DNA from: Saccharophagus degradans 2-40
GTDB lineage: Bacteria; Pseudomonadota; Gammaproteobacteria; Pseudomonadales; Cellvibrionaceae
Reading direction: 5' to 3'
DNA length: 64,000 bases
Assembly (NCBI RefSeq): GCF_000013665.1
Contig: NC_007912.1
Span: 4,587,684-4,651,683, forward strand
Shown piece after piece: positions 8,187 through 19,400 of this stretch. The first letter of the stretch is position 1, and each line of letters opens with the position of its first letter. The translations under genes and the position numbers were made by a program. The notes under the pieces were generated by a model that searched no databases, was not told the DNA's origin, and saw nothing but the letters and a program-made list of their open reading frames with translations.

Positions 8187-9002
8187 TTATTTAAGCAGTG
8201 CCAACCAATCAAATTGTTGGTCGCCTATTACATAAAAATAGCCGTTTAGCAGCTCGGGTTTGGCGTTGTATTGCATGGGTTTAAATTGATCATCTAGCAC
8301 TACACCACCGGCTTGCTCCACAACAGCTTGCGAGGCGGCGGTATCCCATTCGCAGGTAGGTGCTAAGCGCGGGTAAATGTCGGCTTTACCCTCAGCCACT
8401 AAACACAACTTTAACGAGCTGCCCATACTTGTTAATTGGGGTTCGCCATACTTGCTGGTTATAGTTTCTAGTAAGCGATCTACTTCTTCTGCGCCATGCC
8501 GGCGGCTGGCTACAATATTCAATGTTTGCTTGCCCTGTGTAAGTTTTTTTACACGCAGTGGCGTTTTGCCTTTAGCATCTATTTTAAACGCGCCAATGCC
8601 TTCTGCCCCTGTGTAACACACATCTAACACCGGCGCGTATACAACGCCAAGCACAGCTTTATTATTTTGAATAAGTGCGATGTTTACAGTGAACTCGCCT
8701 TTGCGATTAATAAATTCTTTGGTGCCATCTAACGGGTCTATTAACCAATACTGTTGCCATTGGCTGCGCACCTCAAAGGACGGTACGTCGTCTTCTTCCG
8801 ATAACACAGGAATGTTAGGCGTAAGCGCGGCTAGGCCTTCGGCAATAATATTGTGGCTTTGAATATCTGCTTGAGTGAGTGGGCTGCAATCGTCTTTATG
8901 CTCTACATCCCACAATTCTGGCTTTTTATAAACCGCAAGCGTGGCTTCACCCGCTTGTTTGGCAAGCTGTTCGATACTAGGTAGTAAGGTTGCTAAATTC
9001 AT
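8187..9002 (-). CDS. cysQ: 3'(2'),5'-bisphosphate nucleotidase CysQ
   Basis: This inositol-monophosphatase-fold enzyme removes the 3' phosphate of PAP/PAPS, a by-product of sulfate assimilation. The metal-binding signature WLIDPLDGTKEFI appears in the first half, an acidic metal ligand EED comes before it, and the second signature CEWDTAASQAVVEQAGG is in the C-terminal half. At 271 residues the length fits. It lies 29 bp downstream of nudE on the same strand, the cysQ-nudE pairing seen in many gammaproteobacteria, so the two are probably co-transcribed. Confidence 0.95.
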   Translation of the reverse strand: MNLATLLPSIEQLAKQAGEATLAVYKKPELWDVEHKDDCSPLTQADIQSHNIIAEGLAALTPNIPVLSEEDDVPSFEVRSQWQQYWLIDPLDGTKEFINRKGEFTVNIALIQNNKAVLGVVYAPVLDVCYTGAEGIGAFKIDAKGKTPLRVKKLTQGKQTLNIVASRRHGAEEVDRLLETITSKYGEPQLTSMGSSLKLCLVAEGKADIYPRLAPTCEWDTAASQAVVEQAGGVVLDDQFKPMQYNAKPELLNGYFYVIGDQQFDWLALLK

Positions 9003-9031
9003 GAATCGCTCTTTTACGGTTTATAGGGGGT

Positions 9032-9580
9032 TTATTTGAGGTCTTGAAGATACTGCCTTGCTAGAAGTAACGCAGCAATGGATCGCGCCTCGGTGAGGTC
9101 GTCTCGAGCTATCCATTGCTCTAACTCGCTTAATTTTGCGGGCACCACATCTAGCGGCTCTGGCTCGTCGCCCTCTAGCCGCTCTGGATATAAATTGCGC
9201 GCCAGCACTATTTGGGTTTTGTGCTGCATGTAATTGGGGCTTTGGCTTAGGCATTTCATTAGTTGTAAATCTTTCGCGCCGTAACCCACTTCTTCTTTTA
9301 ATTCTCTGTTGGCAGCTTCCATATGGGTTTCGCCTGCATCTACTTTACCCTTGGGTAAGCCCAGCTCGTAGCCCTCTACCCCTACACCGTATTCGCGAAT
9401 TAGCAGTACTGTGTCGTTATCTAGCATAGGCACAATAATTACTGCTGCGGTTTTACCCCCAGCCAAGCGCTCGTAGGTGCGCTGTTCGCCGTTGCTAAAC
9501 TGTAATTGCAATTGCTCTACACGGAATAATTTACTCTGCGCTACCTGCTGGCACTGCAGTATTTTGGGAAGAGAAGGCAT
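9032..9580 (-). CDS. nudE: ADP compounds hydrolase NudE
   Basis: A Nudix hydrolase of 182 residues acting on ADP-ribose, Ap3A, NADH and similar ADP-containing compounds in known relatives. The Nudix box is complete: GLPKGKVDAGETHMEAANRE followed by LKEEVGY. It is first in a two-gene unit with cysQ and divergent from yrfG. The NudE assignment rather than another Nudix enzyme rests on length and the cysQ neighbour. Confidence 0.93.
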   Translation of the reverse strand: MPSLPKILQCQQVAQSKLFRVEQLQLQFSNGEQRTYERLAGGKTAAVIIVPMLDNDTVLLIREYGVGVEGYELGLPKGKVDAGETHMEAANRELKEEVGYGAKDLQLMKCLSQSPNYMQHKTQIVLARNLYPERLEGDEPEPLDVVPAKLSELEQWIARDDLTEARSIAALLLARQYLQDLK

Positions 9581-9749
9581 AGCTTTTCCAATAATTAAAA
9601 TAGAGATTAGAAGCAGTGGGTATAATAACGCAGTGCAGAGTGGGTTAGTATTAAGGGCACTCTTTTAAATACTCCTTTAAATACCCGTATATATCCCCTT
9701 CTAACTAACAGGGTAACTGCCCGCTAGTGAGTATTGATCAGAAATACCT

Positions 9750-9769
9750 TAACCTGCGTATACAGGTTA
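9750..9769. promoter_or_regulatory. Inverted repeat just upstream of yrfG
   Basis: TAACCTG (9750-9756) faces CAGGTTA (9763-9769) across six bases, 24 bases before the yrfG start. Size and symmetry suit a dimeric repressor site; no regulator can be named. Confidence 0.3.
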
Positions 9770-9793
9770 CACCAACATAGGCAATATTGAGCA

Positions 9794-10462
9794 ATGATTG
9801 ACTGGAATAACATTGATACCGTGCTGCTAGACATGGATGGCACGTTATTAGATTTGCACTACGATAATTACTTTTGGCTAACTCACCTGCCACAGCGTTA
9901 TGCGCAAATACATAACACCACACTCGAAGCTGCAACGGCATCGCTTACCGAGATGATTGAATCGCGTGTAGGTACGTTGCAGTGGTACTGTTTGGATCAT
10001 TGGTCTGAACTAGTAAACATGGATATTCCCGCGTTAAAACGCGAAATACAGCATAAAATAGCCGTTCGCCCCTACACAGAGCAGTTTTTACAAGCTTTGC
10101 GCGCTATGGGCAAAAAGGTAGTGCTTATTACCAATGCCCACCCCAAGGGGTTGGATTTAAAACTTGAAGTAAGCCAGATAGACAGATGGCTGGATATTGT
10201 TATCTCATCCCACGAATTTAAAACCCCCAAAGAAGATGCGGCTTTTTGGCAGCAGCTAAGCCAACGCGAGGCGTTCGACCCCAAGCGCACACTGTTTATA
10301 GACGACACGGTACGCATATTAAAAAGCGCTGAAGACTTTGGCATAGCGCACTTGGTGTGCATAAACCAGCCCGACAGCCAAAAGCCTATAGTGCGCTCGA
10401 ACACATATACCGACATTGTTCACTTCGATGAGATAATGCCGCAGCTTAATAGCGAAAAATAA
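9794..10462 (+). CDS. yrfG: GMP/IMP nucleotidase, HAD family
   Basis: A haloacid-dehalogenase hydrolase of 222 residues, related to E. coli YrfG, which removes phosphate from purine mononucleotides. The nucleophile motif LLDMDGTLLDL is at residues 10-20. Motif II is VVLITNAHPKG and the acidic motif near the end is LFIDDTVRIL. It starts the set yrfG-hslR-hslO, an arrangement common in gammaproteobacteria; hslR follows after 19 bp. Confidence 0.92.
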   Translation: MIDWNNIDTVLLDMDGTLLDLHYDNYFWLTHLPQRYAQIHNTTLEAATASLTEMIESRVGTLQWYCLDHWSELVNMDIPALKREIQHKIAVRPYTEQFLQALRAMGKKVVLITNAHPKGLDLKLEVSQIDRWLDIVISSHEFKTPKEDAAFWQQLSQREAFDPKRTLFIDDTVRILKSAEDFGIAHLVCINQPDSQKPIVRSNTYTDIVHFDEIMPQLNSEK

Positions 10463-10481
10463 CTCTGGCACAGAGGCAAAG

Positions 10482-10868
10482 ATGGATAAGGTACGTATAG
10501 ACAAGTGGCTTTGGGCCGCCCGTTTTTTTAAAACCCGCAACTTGGCAAAGTCTGCCATTGATGGCGGTAAAATACATATAAACGGCAGCCGGGTTAAGCC
10601 AAGCAAAGAGGTAGAAGTTGGCAACAAATTGTTAATACGCGTTGGCTGGGATGAGATGGAAGTGTTGGTAACCGCCCTCTCGGATAAACGCCGCGGTGCA
10701 CCCGAAGCCGCCAAACTGTACCAAGAAACACAGCAGAGCATAGATAAGCGCACCACCTACGCCGAGCAGCGCAAAGCCATTGGCCAAAGCCAGCTACAAC
10801 CAGCAACCAAGCCCAACACCAAAGAGCGCCGCCAATTGCAGCGTGTTAAGCGCATTCTAAGCGAATAA
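10482..10868 (+). CDS. hslR: Heat shock protein Hsp15, ribosome rescue factor
   Basis: A small S4-type RNA-binding protein (128 residues). In E. coli Hsp15 binds free 50S subunits that carry a stalled nascent chain. The S4 domain starts at once (VRIDKWLWAARFFKTRN, then GGKIHINGSRVKPSKEV). The C-terminal half is basic and helical, as in the family. It sits between yrfG and hslO, the usual place. Confidence 0.93.
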   Translation: MDKVRIDKWLWAARFFKTRNLAKSAIDGGKIHINGSRVKPSKEVEVGNKLLIRVGWDEMEVLVTALSDKRRGAPEAAKLYQETQQSIDKRTTYAEQRKAIGQSQLQPATKPNTKERRQLQRVKRILSE

Positions 10869-10962
10869 TTGTTTTTTTAGCCCCAGTGCCATTGAGCCAC
10901 GCGGGCACAGCAACGATAATAGCGCCCGCAGTTAATTACACCATTGAGTAGGCACAGGCCCC

Positions 10963-11856
10963 ATGCAGCAAAACAACGACCAAATTCAACGCTTTATATT
11001 TGATGCAACCGATATACGCGGTGAAATAGTTACCCTAGACCAAAGTTTTTTGGCGGCCACCAACCACCAACACCTTTCCCCTTGGTGCAAAAGCTTGTTG
11101 GGCGAATTCTTAGCTGCAGTTTCGCTATTAAGTGAAACCCTTAAGTTTGATGGCTTACTTACCCTGCAAGCGCGCGGCGATGGCGATATTCCCCTTATTA
11201 TGGCCGAAACCGATAACCTAGGGCACGTGCGCGGCATAATCAAACCCGCAGCTTCGGCACCTTTAGAAACACTCGACCTAGGCGATGCCGCGCTGCCAGA
11301 CATTATTGGCAATGGCGTACTGGTAATGACTATCGACCCCAAAATTGGCGATCGCTACCAAGGCATTGTACCGTTAGAAAACGGCACCCTTGCCGAGTGC
11401 TTAAGTGATTATTTTGAGCGGTCTGAACAGCTGGCCACTAAGTTTTTATTATTTTCATCGCCAGAAAAATGCGCGGGCATGTTGCTACAGGCTTTGCCCG
11501 CACAAAAGGTAAAAGACCAAGCCGAACGCGAAGACAAATGGAACACCGTTGTACAATTGGCCAAAACCGTAAAGCAAGAAGAGCTATTCGAATTGGATCA
11601 CGCGACTTTGTTGTACCGTTTATTCAACGAGTTAGAGTGCCGGTTATTTGCGGGTAAGACTATTCAATTTAAATGCGGCTGCTCGCGCAAACGCTGCGCA
11701 AACGCAATAACATCGCTAGGCAAGCAAGACGCATTAGAGTTAATAGAACAACAGAAAAAAATAGATATAAACTGCGAATTTTGCGGTACCAACTACACCT
11801 TTAAACGCAAAGATATAGACACCCTATTCGGCGAAGACAACCAACCCCTACATTAA
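10963..11856 (+). CDS. hslO: Redox-regulated holdase chaperone Hsp33
   Basis: Hsp33 is a cytoplasmic holdase switched on by oxidation, when zinc is released and disulphides form. The C-terminal switch is present: a CxC in FKCGCSRKRC, 30 residues, then CEFC. There is one extra cysteine (CSRKRC) in the linker. The 297-residue length is normal. It is the last gene of the yrfG-hslR-hslO set and is followed by a strong stem-loop. Confidence 0.95.
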   Translation: MQQNNDQIQRFIFDATDIRGEIVTLDQSFLAATNHQHLSPWCKSLLGEFLAAVSLLSETLKFDGLLTLQARGDGDIPLIMAETDNLGHVRGIIKPAASAPLETLDLGDAALPDIIGNGVLVMTIDPKIGDRYQGIVPLENGTLAECLSDYFERSEQLATKFLLFSSPEKCAGMLLQALPAQKVKDQAEREDKWNTVVQLAKTVKQEELFELDHATLLYRLFNELECRLFAGKTIQFKCGCSRKRCANAITSLGKQDALELIEQQKKIDINCEFCGTNYTFKRKDIDTLFGEDNQPLH

Positions 11857-11867
11857 ACAAACACTAA

Positions 11868-11906
11868 TTGTTAGCGGCTAATAGCTAATTAAAAAGCCGC
11901 TAACAA
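11868..11906. terminator. 12-bp stem-loop between hslO and chpC
   Basis: TTGTTAGCGGCT (11868-11879) pairs perfectly with AGCCGCTAACAA (11895-11906) across a 15-base loop, 11 bp after the hslO stop and between convergent genes. There is no T-run, so it may be a bidirectional rho-assisted or processing hairpin rather than a textbook terminator. Confidence 0.55.
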
Positions 11907-11984
11907 CTGATACTTAACTGGAATAGTTGAAAAAGAGGTTTGGGTCCCACTGTAAGCTGTGAACAGCTCAACAGTAAACTCTCC

Positions 11985-12467
11985 CTACTCCCCTATCACT
12001 TCCAAGCAACTTGCCTCTAGCGCAGCAATATCTGGAATAACTAACTCTTCTACCCCAACTTTTACTCGCATTAAGTCGAATGAACCGCGGGCTATTTCGT
12101 CGTTTTCGGCAATATCTTCTTCGCCAATACGGGCCATACGCGGAATACCCTGAGTAGCCACAGCAATAAAGGGCAAATTAGGGTTAACGCCGGTGTTGTT
12201 CAAAACGGCAATACGGCCGAGGGGGTTAAGCGGGTAGCGCGCGCCGCCATTTAATACCTCGTAGGATAACAGCGGCACTTTTTGGTTGCGCCAGTGATAA
12301 AAGCCCACAAACCAATCTGGCGTGCCCGCAACCTCTTGTACTGGGGTCATTGGAGCCATTTCAGCAACTGTAACGTTAGGCACCACTAAAGTAGTACCCA
12401 ATAGCGGTAGTAATAAACAGGGTACGTTAGTTACTTGGTTGCCATTTGATAGCAATTTATCACTCAT
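11985..12467 (-). CDS. chpC: CheW-like protein ChpC of the Pil-Chp system
   Basis: A 160-residue protein made of one CheW domain (WFVGFYHWRNQKVPLLSYE, then a RIAVLNN strand). In Pseudomonas ChpC is the second CheW-type adaptor of the type IV pilus chemosensory cluster. It is last in the minus-strand operon, 43 bp after chpB. Its role as an adaptor linking extra receptors to ChpA is known for the family and not visible here. Confidence 0.88.
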   Translation of the reverse strand: MSDKLLSNGNQVTNVPCLLLPLLGTTLVVPNVTVAEMAPMTPVQEVAGTPDWFVGFYHWRNQKVPLLSYEVLNGGARYPLNPLGRIAVLNNTGVNPNLPFIAVATQGIPRMARIGEEDIAENDEIARGSFDLMRVKVGVEELVIPDIAALEASCLEVIGE

Positions 12468-12510
12468 AATTTTTCTCTGTATTGCTTAGCTGGTGCAAGC
12501 CAGCCACAGG

Positions 12511-13452
12511 CTATTGGCCTACGGCATGCTGGGCAGCCAGCGAATCAAAATACTCCATAAATTGCTGCCCAAGTTTTTCTGGGCTGCCTTCAAAATCTAT
12601 TTTACCAATGGCTTTTACGCTTTGCGACATTGAATCTACCGTACACGTTAACGGGCTTTGTACCCACACTTGGCCACCCGAACCTTTTAGGTATTGGCAG
12701 CTTTTTGCGCCGTCGTCGCCCATACCAGAAAACACAATCACGCCGCTGGTATTGCCGTACACCCGTGCAACTTTTGCCACTATTTGGTTAACCGAAGGCT
12801 TGTAGGGGCCGTGCCACGGTTCGCCTTGCGGCATAAGCATATGGCCTTCGGTTACCTCTACTTGTGCATCTGGGCTAATTAAATAAAGGTGCTTTGCCGC
12901 AATATGTTTGCCGCTGCTTATAGGCTCTAACTGCCAACCATCGTGCTTGGCGAGCATTCGAATAAGAGAAGTATGAATGCTAGAGTCGATGTGCTGCGCG
13001 TAAACTAGGGCGACATTATCTGGCACGCGTGTAACGGCTTTTAAAAAGCGGTTTACCGCCTCCGGCCCACCTGTTGATGCTGCAAGCACCCACACGTATT
13101 TTGCCAAAGGCTTAACAGTAGAAGTTGGGTCTTTATCCCAGCCTATGCACTCACTTATTTTGTGAGTGAAGCGTTTTTTTCTGTCGGCGGCCTGCATATG
13201 GCCGCCTTCAAAATCTTCAAACACCACCGGCACGCCAGATTCTTCAATTTGCTCGTACACATGCAAAGAAAGATCTGTATTTAAATCTAGGCTAACAATC
13301 CAAGCGTCCAAGTGCGGCACGCTAATTAGCGCATCAAAATTGCGAGATTGCTCGGCAACCACAACTTCGTGACCGCACTCCACAATAAGTTCTCGCAATT
13401 TTGAGAGGTGAATACTGGTGTCCGCCAGCACACCCAACTGGAGTGCTTGCAC
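12511..13452 (-). CDS. chpB: Protein-glutamate methylesterase ChpB (CheB type)
   Basis: This CheB-like enzyme removes methyl groups from the receptor PilJ, opposing PilK. The catalytic triad is visible: Ser126 in AASTGGP, His154 in YAQHIDSS, and Asp246/247 in GMGDDGA. The N-terminal 110 residues look like a receiver fold, but the acidic pair and the usual MPxMDG phosphorylation loop are missing, so it may not be phosphorylated. It follows chpA after 11 bp. Confidence 0.92.
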   Translation of the reverse strand: MQALQLGVLADTSIHLSKLRELIVECGHEVVVAEQSRNFDALISVPHLDAWIVSLDLNTDLSLHVYEQIEESGVPVVFEDFEGGHMQAADRKKRFTHKISECIGWDKDPTSTVKPLAKYVWVLAASTGGPEAVNRFLKAVTRVPDNVALVYAQHIDSSIHTSLIRMLAKHDGWQLEPISSGKHIAAKHLYLISPDAQVEVTEGHMLMPQGEPWHGPYKPSVNQIVAKVARVYGNTSGVIVFSGMGDDGAKSCQYLKGSGGQVWVQSPLTCTVDSMSQSVKAIGKIDFEGSPEKLGQQFMEYFDSLAAQHAVGQ

Positions 13453-13463
13453 CTCTACCCCCG

Positions 13464-16400
13464 CTATTGGTTGTCGTCCCCGCCAATCAATTCAACAATA
13501 CTTTCGAGCAGTACGTCTTCTTGATATGGCTTACCGAGATACTTGTTAACACCCAAGCTTAAGGCGTGCTCTCTGTGTTTATCCCCGGTACGTGATGTAA
13601 TCATAATAATGGGGATATCGCGCCAGCGTTGTGAGCTGCGAATATTTTTCGCCACTTCGAAGCCATCCATGCGCGGCATTTCGATATCTAGCAACATCAC
13701 ATCGGGTATTTCATCTTGCAGTACGCGCAAGGCATCCACGCCGTCTTTTGCAGTTATAACGTTAAAGCCTTCGCGCTCTAAGAAACGGGTCGTTACTTTA
13801 CGTACTGTTACGGAGTCATCCACTACCATAACCGTTTGTACTTCGCGCTCTTTCTCTTGCACTGGCTCGTGGCCGGTCATTGCAATAGCGGCCGTAGCCA
13901 ACGCCATTTCTTTACGCACAAGTGCGTGTGGGTCGAGAATAACTACAACGCTACCGTCACCCATTACTGTGGCGCCCGACAAGCCCTGTACCGTACTAAA
14001 TTGCTGCCCTAAGCTTTTTACCACAATCTCGCGGCTACCTAATAGCGTATCTACTTGCAGTGCCATGGTGTGCTCGGCAGAGCGCACTAATAACACAGGC
14101 AGAGGTAGCGATTGCCCATCAAGCTTCGCCCGCATGCCATCAATTAACATGCTGCCCAAGTAACGCACTTGGTAATTTTCGCCGGCGTATTCGAAACGCG
14201 CTTCGGGGTTTTGGTAATAGTGCTCTAGCTCGAATGGGCTTACACGCACAATACCTTCAATATTGTTAAGTGGTACGGCAAAGTAATCCGACCCCAAGGC
14301 AACCATTAATGCGCGGTTTACCGATACGGTAAATGGCAAGCGCACAAGGAACTCGGTACCCTTACCCCATTCGGAGTTAATAGAAACCGAACCACCCAGC
14401 TGTTTAATTTCTGCGTGAACAACATCCATGCCCACACCGCGACCAGAAATTTGGGTCACGCTTTCTGCAGTACTGAAACCAGCATGCAAAATAAACTGCA
14501 TAATATCGCGATCACTTAGGGTGGCATCATCCACCATTAAGCCGCGCTCAATCGCTTTTTCACGCACGCGTTTTAAATCGATACCGCGGCCATCATCGGC
14601 CAAGCGCAGGGTTACATCGCCCCCTTCGCGGCCAAGGGTAAGTACAATGCGGCCGGTTTCAGATTTACCAGCATTCGCGCGTACATCTGGCATTTCAATA
14701 CCATGGTCCACCGCGTTGCGCAACATGTGCTCTAGCGGCGCTACCATGCGCTCCAATACAGACCGATCCAATTCACCTTCTATGTTGTCTAACTCGAAGG
14801 TAACACTCTTACCTAATTCGCTAGATACTTGACGCACAATACGGCGCAAGCGCGGTACAAGGCGCGAGAATGGCACCATGCGTGAGCGCATGAGGCCTTC
14901 TTGTAGTGTTGAGTTAATACGCGACTGTTGCAGCAATAGGGTTTCTGTATCGCGCACTTTGTCGGTAAGCGTTGAGCGCAAATCGGCCAAATCCGAAGCG
15001 GATTCGATAAGCGATCGCGACAACTGCTGCAATTGTGAATAGCGGTCCATTTCCAGCGGATCGAAGTTGCGATCAGATTCTGCAATCTGCTCCTGCCGGA
15101 AAATAATTTGCGCTTCTGTTTCAATATCTAAACGGCGCAGCTGTTCTTGCAAGCGGTGAATAGTACCGTCGATTTCTTCGAGTGCACCACCAAAGTCGTT
15201 TACCTGTTGCTCTAGTCGGCCGCGGCTAATCGAAGTCTCACCTGCGAGGTTTACCAGTTCTTCAAGTAGGTCTGCAGGTACTTTTACAACTTCTTGCGGC
15301 CCGCTGCGTTTCATTGCAACCTGCGGCGCAGCTTGTGCACCACCGCTCGCGTGAGGCATTACAAAACCAGAATCTTCTTCTTTGGGTCTGGTTGGAATAA
15401 AGCCCGATTCATCTTTAGTTTTTGGTGCAAAAGGTACAACATTACTGCTGCCCGGCTCGCCGTCGTTGGTAGCAGGTGCTTCACTTGTTTGCGCCTGTTT
15501 CACCATGGCGATACCAGCTTCGTCTTCTTCGACTAGCTCTACATCACCTAAGGTTGGCTCTTCGGATGCCACCACCTGCGCTGCATCGCCGCGCATAAAT
15601 TGGTGCAACGCACGCACGCCACGCAGTACTTTATCTTGGTAGCTGTGTAACTGTGCGAAGAAAGCTTCATCGGTAGAATCGAAATCGGTACCGATTATGT
15701 AGCTTTCGTATTCGTGGGTAAGCTCACCTAAATTATTCATGCCAGACAAACGCGCACCACCTTTCAGGGTGTGCAGGGCACGTTTAATAATTTCTGAAGG
15801 CTCGGCATTCGACCAGTCGGATTCCCAGGTGTGAATGGCTTCGTCTAGCTCTTCACAAAGCTCATCGGCCTCTTCTAGGAATACTTCGACAATATCCTCA
15901 TCGTAGTCTGGGTCTTGTATATCAATGCTATCGAGCAAGCCATCAATTGTTGCCATACCTTCGGCAACAGGGTGCGACGGCTGAGTAGACTCTGCAGCTA
16001 CAGGTGCTACTGGCTCCTGCGGTTCGAGTGGCGGCTCTGGTAATTCATCAAAATCAGATTCATTAAATTCTGAATCGCTAACATCTGAACCACTACTATC
16101 TGAATCATTAGAATCAGAGCATTCTTCAGCTTGTGTCTGTTCGCTCGCTTCGGCGGCAACGTCTGATTTGAACTCGGCTTCTTCGCCGTGCGGCAATTCA
16201 AAGTCAACGGTGTCTGTTTGCTCCGCCTCGCTTGCGGGCTCACCTAAACCTTCAACCTCAACAACATCAATATGCTCACCCAGTTCACCGGCCAATTGAT
16301 GCTCGTCGGTTAATTCTTGGGTGGCAAATGTTTCGTCTGCAGTGGGCGCATCAAAAGCATTGTCGAGCGAACCAAAGGTTTCTTCTGCTTGCTCTGTAGG

Positions 16401-19400
16401 AGATTCTGTAACGTTATCAAAAGCGTTGTCTTCAAACGTACTTTCATCTTCTAAAGAAATTTCTTCTGATGACTCTTCATCAAAATTAATTTCTAAGTCG
16501 TTGGAGTCTTCTTCGTCTATGAGCAGAGGCTCGACAACAAGATCGAGGTAGTCGTCGTCACCTGCACTAATTTCATCTGCATCTTCAGCATCGATTGCAA
16601 ATGCAAGCGTATCTGATTGATCAGCCGCAGTAGGTGCTTCTTCTTGCGCATTGTCGAACTCAACGGTCTCGCTTGTTTGCTCACCCAGGTCGAAGCTTTC
16701 GTTGCTCGCGTCAGCTGCCGCTTCGCCAAAGCTGAATGCTTCTTCACTGGTAGGCTCGCTTAAATCTTGCGGGTTTAGTTGTTCCGCTTGCTCGCCCTGA
16801 AGTTCGCTTTGTTGTTCGGCTTCTGTTTCGCTTTCCAGCTCATTTAGCTCAGAGAAATCTTCGATGATAATTTCTTCGCTGCCAAATTCGTCGGCTTGTT
16901 CAGTATCAAACTGTGGTGCGTCAGCTCTAGTTGCAGCATTAGCTTCGGCGCTGTGAATAAGACTTTCTATAGCAGCCACAACATATTCTTGCGGCGGCAC
17001 CATATTTTGGCCAGCGGCAACTGCATCTACCATATCGAGTAGGGCATTGTGCCCGGCTAATAAGGTTTCGAAAAAGCCTTCATCTAACTGTAAATTGTTT
17101 TGTTTAATATGGCCGTGCACAGTGCTTAAGCGCTGGCTTAAGCTGGCCATATCTGGCAGGTTGGCTTGCTGCGCGCCCTGCTCTAGGGTGGTTAGCTCGC
17201 GAATAACATCGTCGATGCGCTCGAGTTCACCTGGGTTGCTTTGCCATTGCGCCAATAGTTGATCAGCTTCTAAAAGCAGAGTCATTTCTTCGGCCATAAA
17301 AATAGATAGCAAGCGTGGGTCTACTTTGTTTACCCCTTGCTTCTCCATTTCTTTAAGGCGAATTAAATGTCCCACAGCCATCTCGCGCAACTCAAACGCA
17401 CGCGCAAGGAACTGCGGCAATTTAGAAACTTCTATTTCACGACCATTTTCAACCGCTTCGATTGCGCCCGCGGTGTAAGAGCCGGCATCTTTTATCAGCT
17501 GTAAAATATCGTCGGTAATAGGTACTTGATAGGTAATAAGCTCTTTAGCAAAGTTTTCTAAAGGCTCAGCCATTTCTGCAATAAGCGTTACCTGCGCCAT
17601 TTTGGCACTGCCTTTTAAGGTGTGCAGTGCGCGCTGTAGGCTATCGGTAGGTGGAGTATAAATGGGTGCCGCAGCTTCCATTTCGTCCACAAACTGTTGA
17701 ATAGTGGCTAGATGCGAGCGTGCTTCAGAAGAAAAAATTTCTTTTAATACGCGATCGTCTTCATCGTCGTCTTCATCTTCTTCAACATAGTAAGCAGGTG
17801 GCGCCTCGGTTTCCTGTTGCGCATGCTCTTCTTGCGCTGCGCTATCTGTCGCAGCGTCGCTACCCGCTAACTCCTTTACCTCGTCGGGGATACTCCCCTC
17901 GGCTAAGGCTGCCCCGTACCCCATATAGGTTTCGGTAAGCGCTTTTTGTGGGTTGGCGGTGCGGTTTTTAAATGCTTCTACCAGCGTTGGTGTTAGCTCG
18001 AGCACCAGCTGAATAAAATTGCCGTGCGCTGCAGTATAGGGAACGGTTTTGTCGATAATGCGGTTAAGCATATTTTCTACCGACCAAGCCAATTCACCTA
18101 CATCGTAGGCTTCTACCATGCGACCACTGCCCTTGAGGGTGTGGAAGGCACGGCGAACAATAACCAGTGAGTCGTTATCGGTAGGGTCGGCACGCCACTT
18201 GGGGAAGTACTCTTCTAATGTTTCTAAAACTTCGCCCGCTTCTTCGATAAAAATTTCGATAATTTCTTCATCGATGTCACTCTCTTCTTCGGCGACAGGC
18301 TCGTCGTCTACAGAGATCATATCTAATGAAATTGGCGCATCCGCTGGGTCTTGTGCAGGTTGCTGCTCTTCTACACTCGCGCCTGCCGGCTCGGTTTGAG
18401 GCGCTTCGTAGCTAGCGGTATCTTGTTGGCCAAAGGCATTATCGCTGCTTGGTTGCTCGCTATAGTCTGCTGTGCTTTCGTCGCTTACGGCACTTACATC
18501 GCTAGCTTCGTTTTCAACAGACTCTTGCGGCTCGTCTATTTCGACCTGTGGCAGGTTGGCAAATGCAGAGTCTAAGGTGTTGTCTTCAGGCTCTTGTGCT
18601 TCATAAGCAGCTTCTGCGCCTTGGTCGAAGCTTTCTGCAGGCTGTTCTTGCTGCGCGCTCTCTGCTTGCGAACTTGCTTCTTGCCCGCTCTGATCTCGCA
18701 CTGCGTCTGCCTGCGTATCGGCCGCAAAGCTACCTTCGGCAACAGGCGTTTCAGTTTCGATAACTTGAGATGGCACTACAGGGCGTGACGTTACAGCAAA
18801 GCCAAGTGATGCAACACTTTCTTCTGCTATATCTAAAAATTGATCGGCATCGCCGTCTAAATCTACCGATAAGCGCTCGAGATAAAACTCCACACTCGCC
18901 ATAGCGTCGGCCAGTGCATCAAGCGCTTTCCAGCTAGGTTGTGTTTCGCCGCTTAACAGTGCTTCTTGGATGTAACGATTACAGGCATCCATGATTGCTG
19001 CTGGGCGCGGCAGAGGAATCATATCTAAGCCGCCGCGAATATCGTGTAGCAAGCCACCAATATTTTCGAGCTGGGCTACATCCCACTTAGACGAGATGTA
19101 TTCGACAATTGCGTCTTTCGCTTTTTCTAAGCCGTGGCGACACTCGTTAATAACGGTTGCCTTAGCTTGGTCGATTTCGATTTCGCGCTCGTTGATATCG
19201 TTAATATCACGGCTTTTGCCCACCACTTTCGAAATAGCATCGAGCTTGTGCTCTACATCTATTACGCGAGTGGCAACTTGCATTAATTCGTCTTCGTCTA
19301 AGCTGTTTTGCTGAGACATTTTTTCGAGCACATCAGCCTGCTCGACTATTTGCTTGCGTAAATCGCCAATGCCTAATACTGCAAGCGTATCGCCAACGCG

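Noticed and set aside
9021-9254. 77-residue minus-strand frame over the nudE end
   Set aside because: It overlaps nudE in another frame and is Arg/Ala-rich with no recognisable features.
13543-14163. 206-residue antisense frame in chpA
   Set aside because: Ser/Thr/Arg-rich complement of the ChpA CheW and receiver region.
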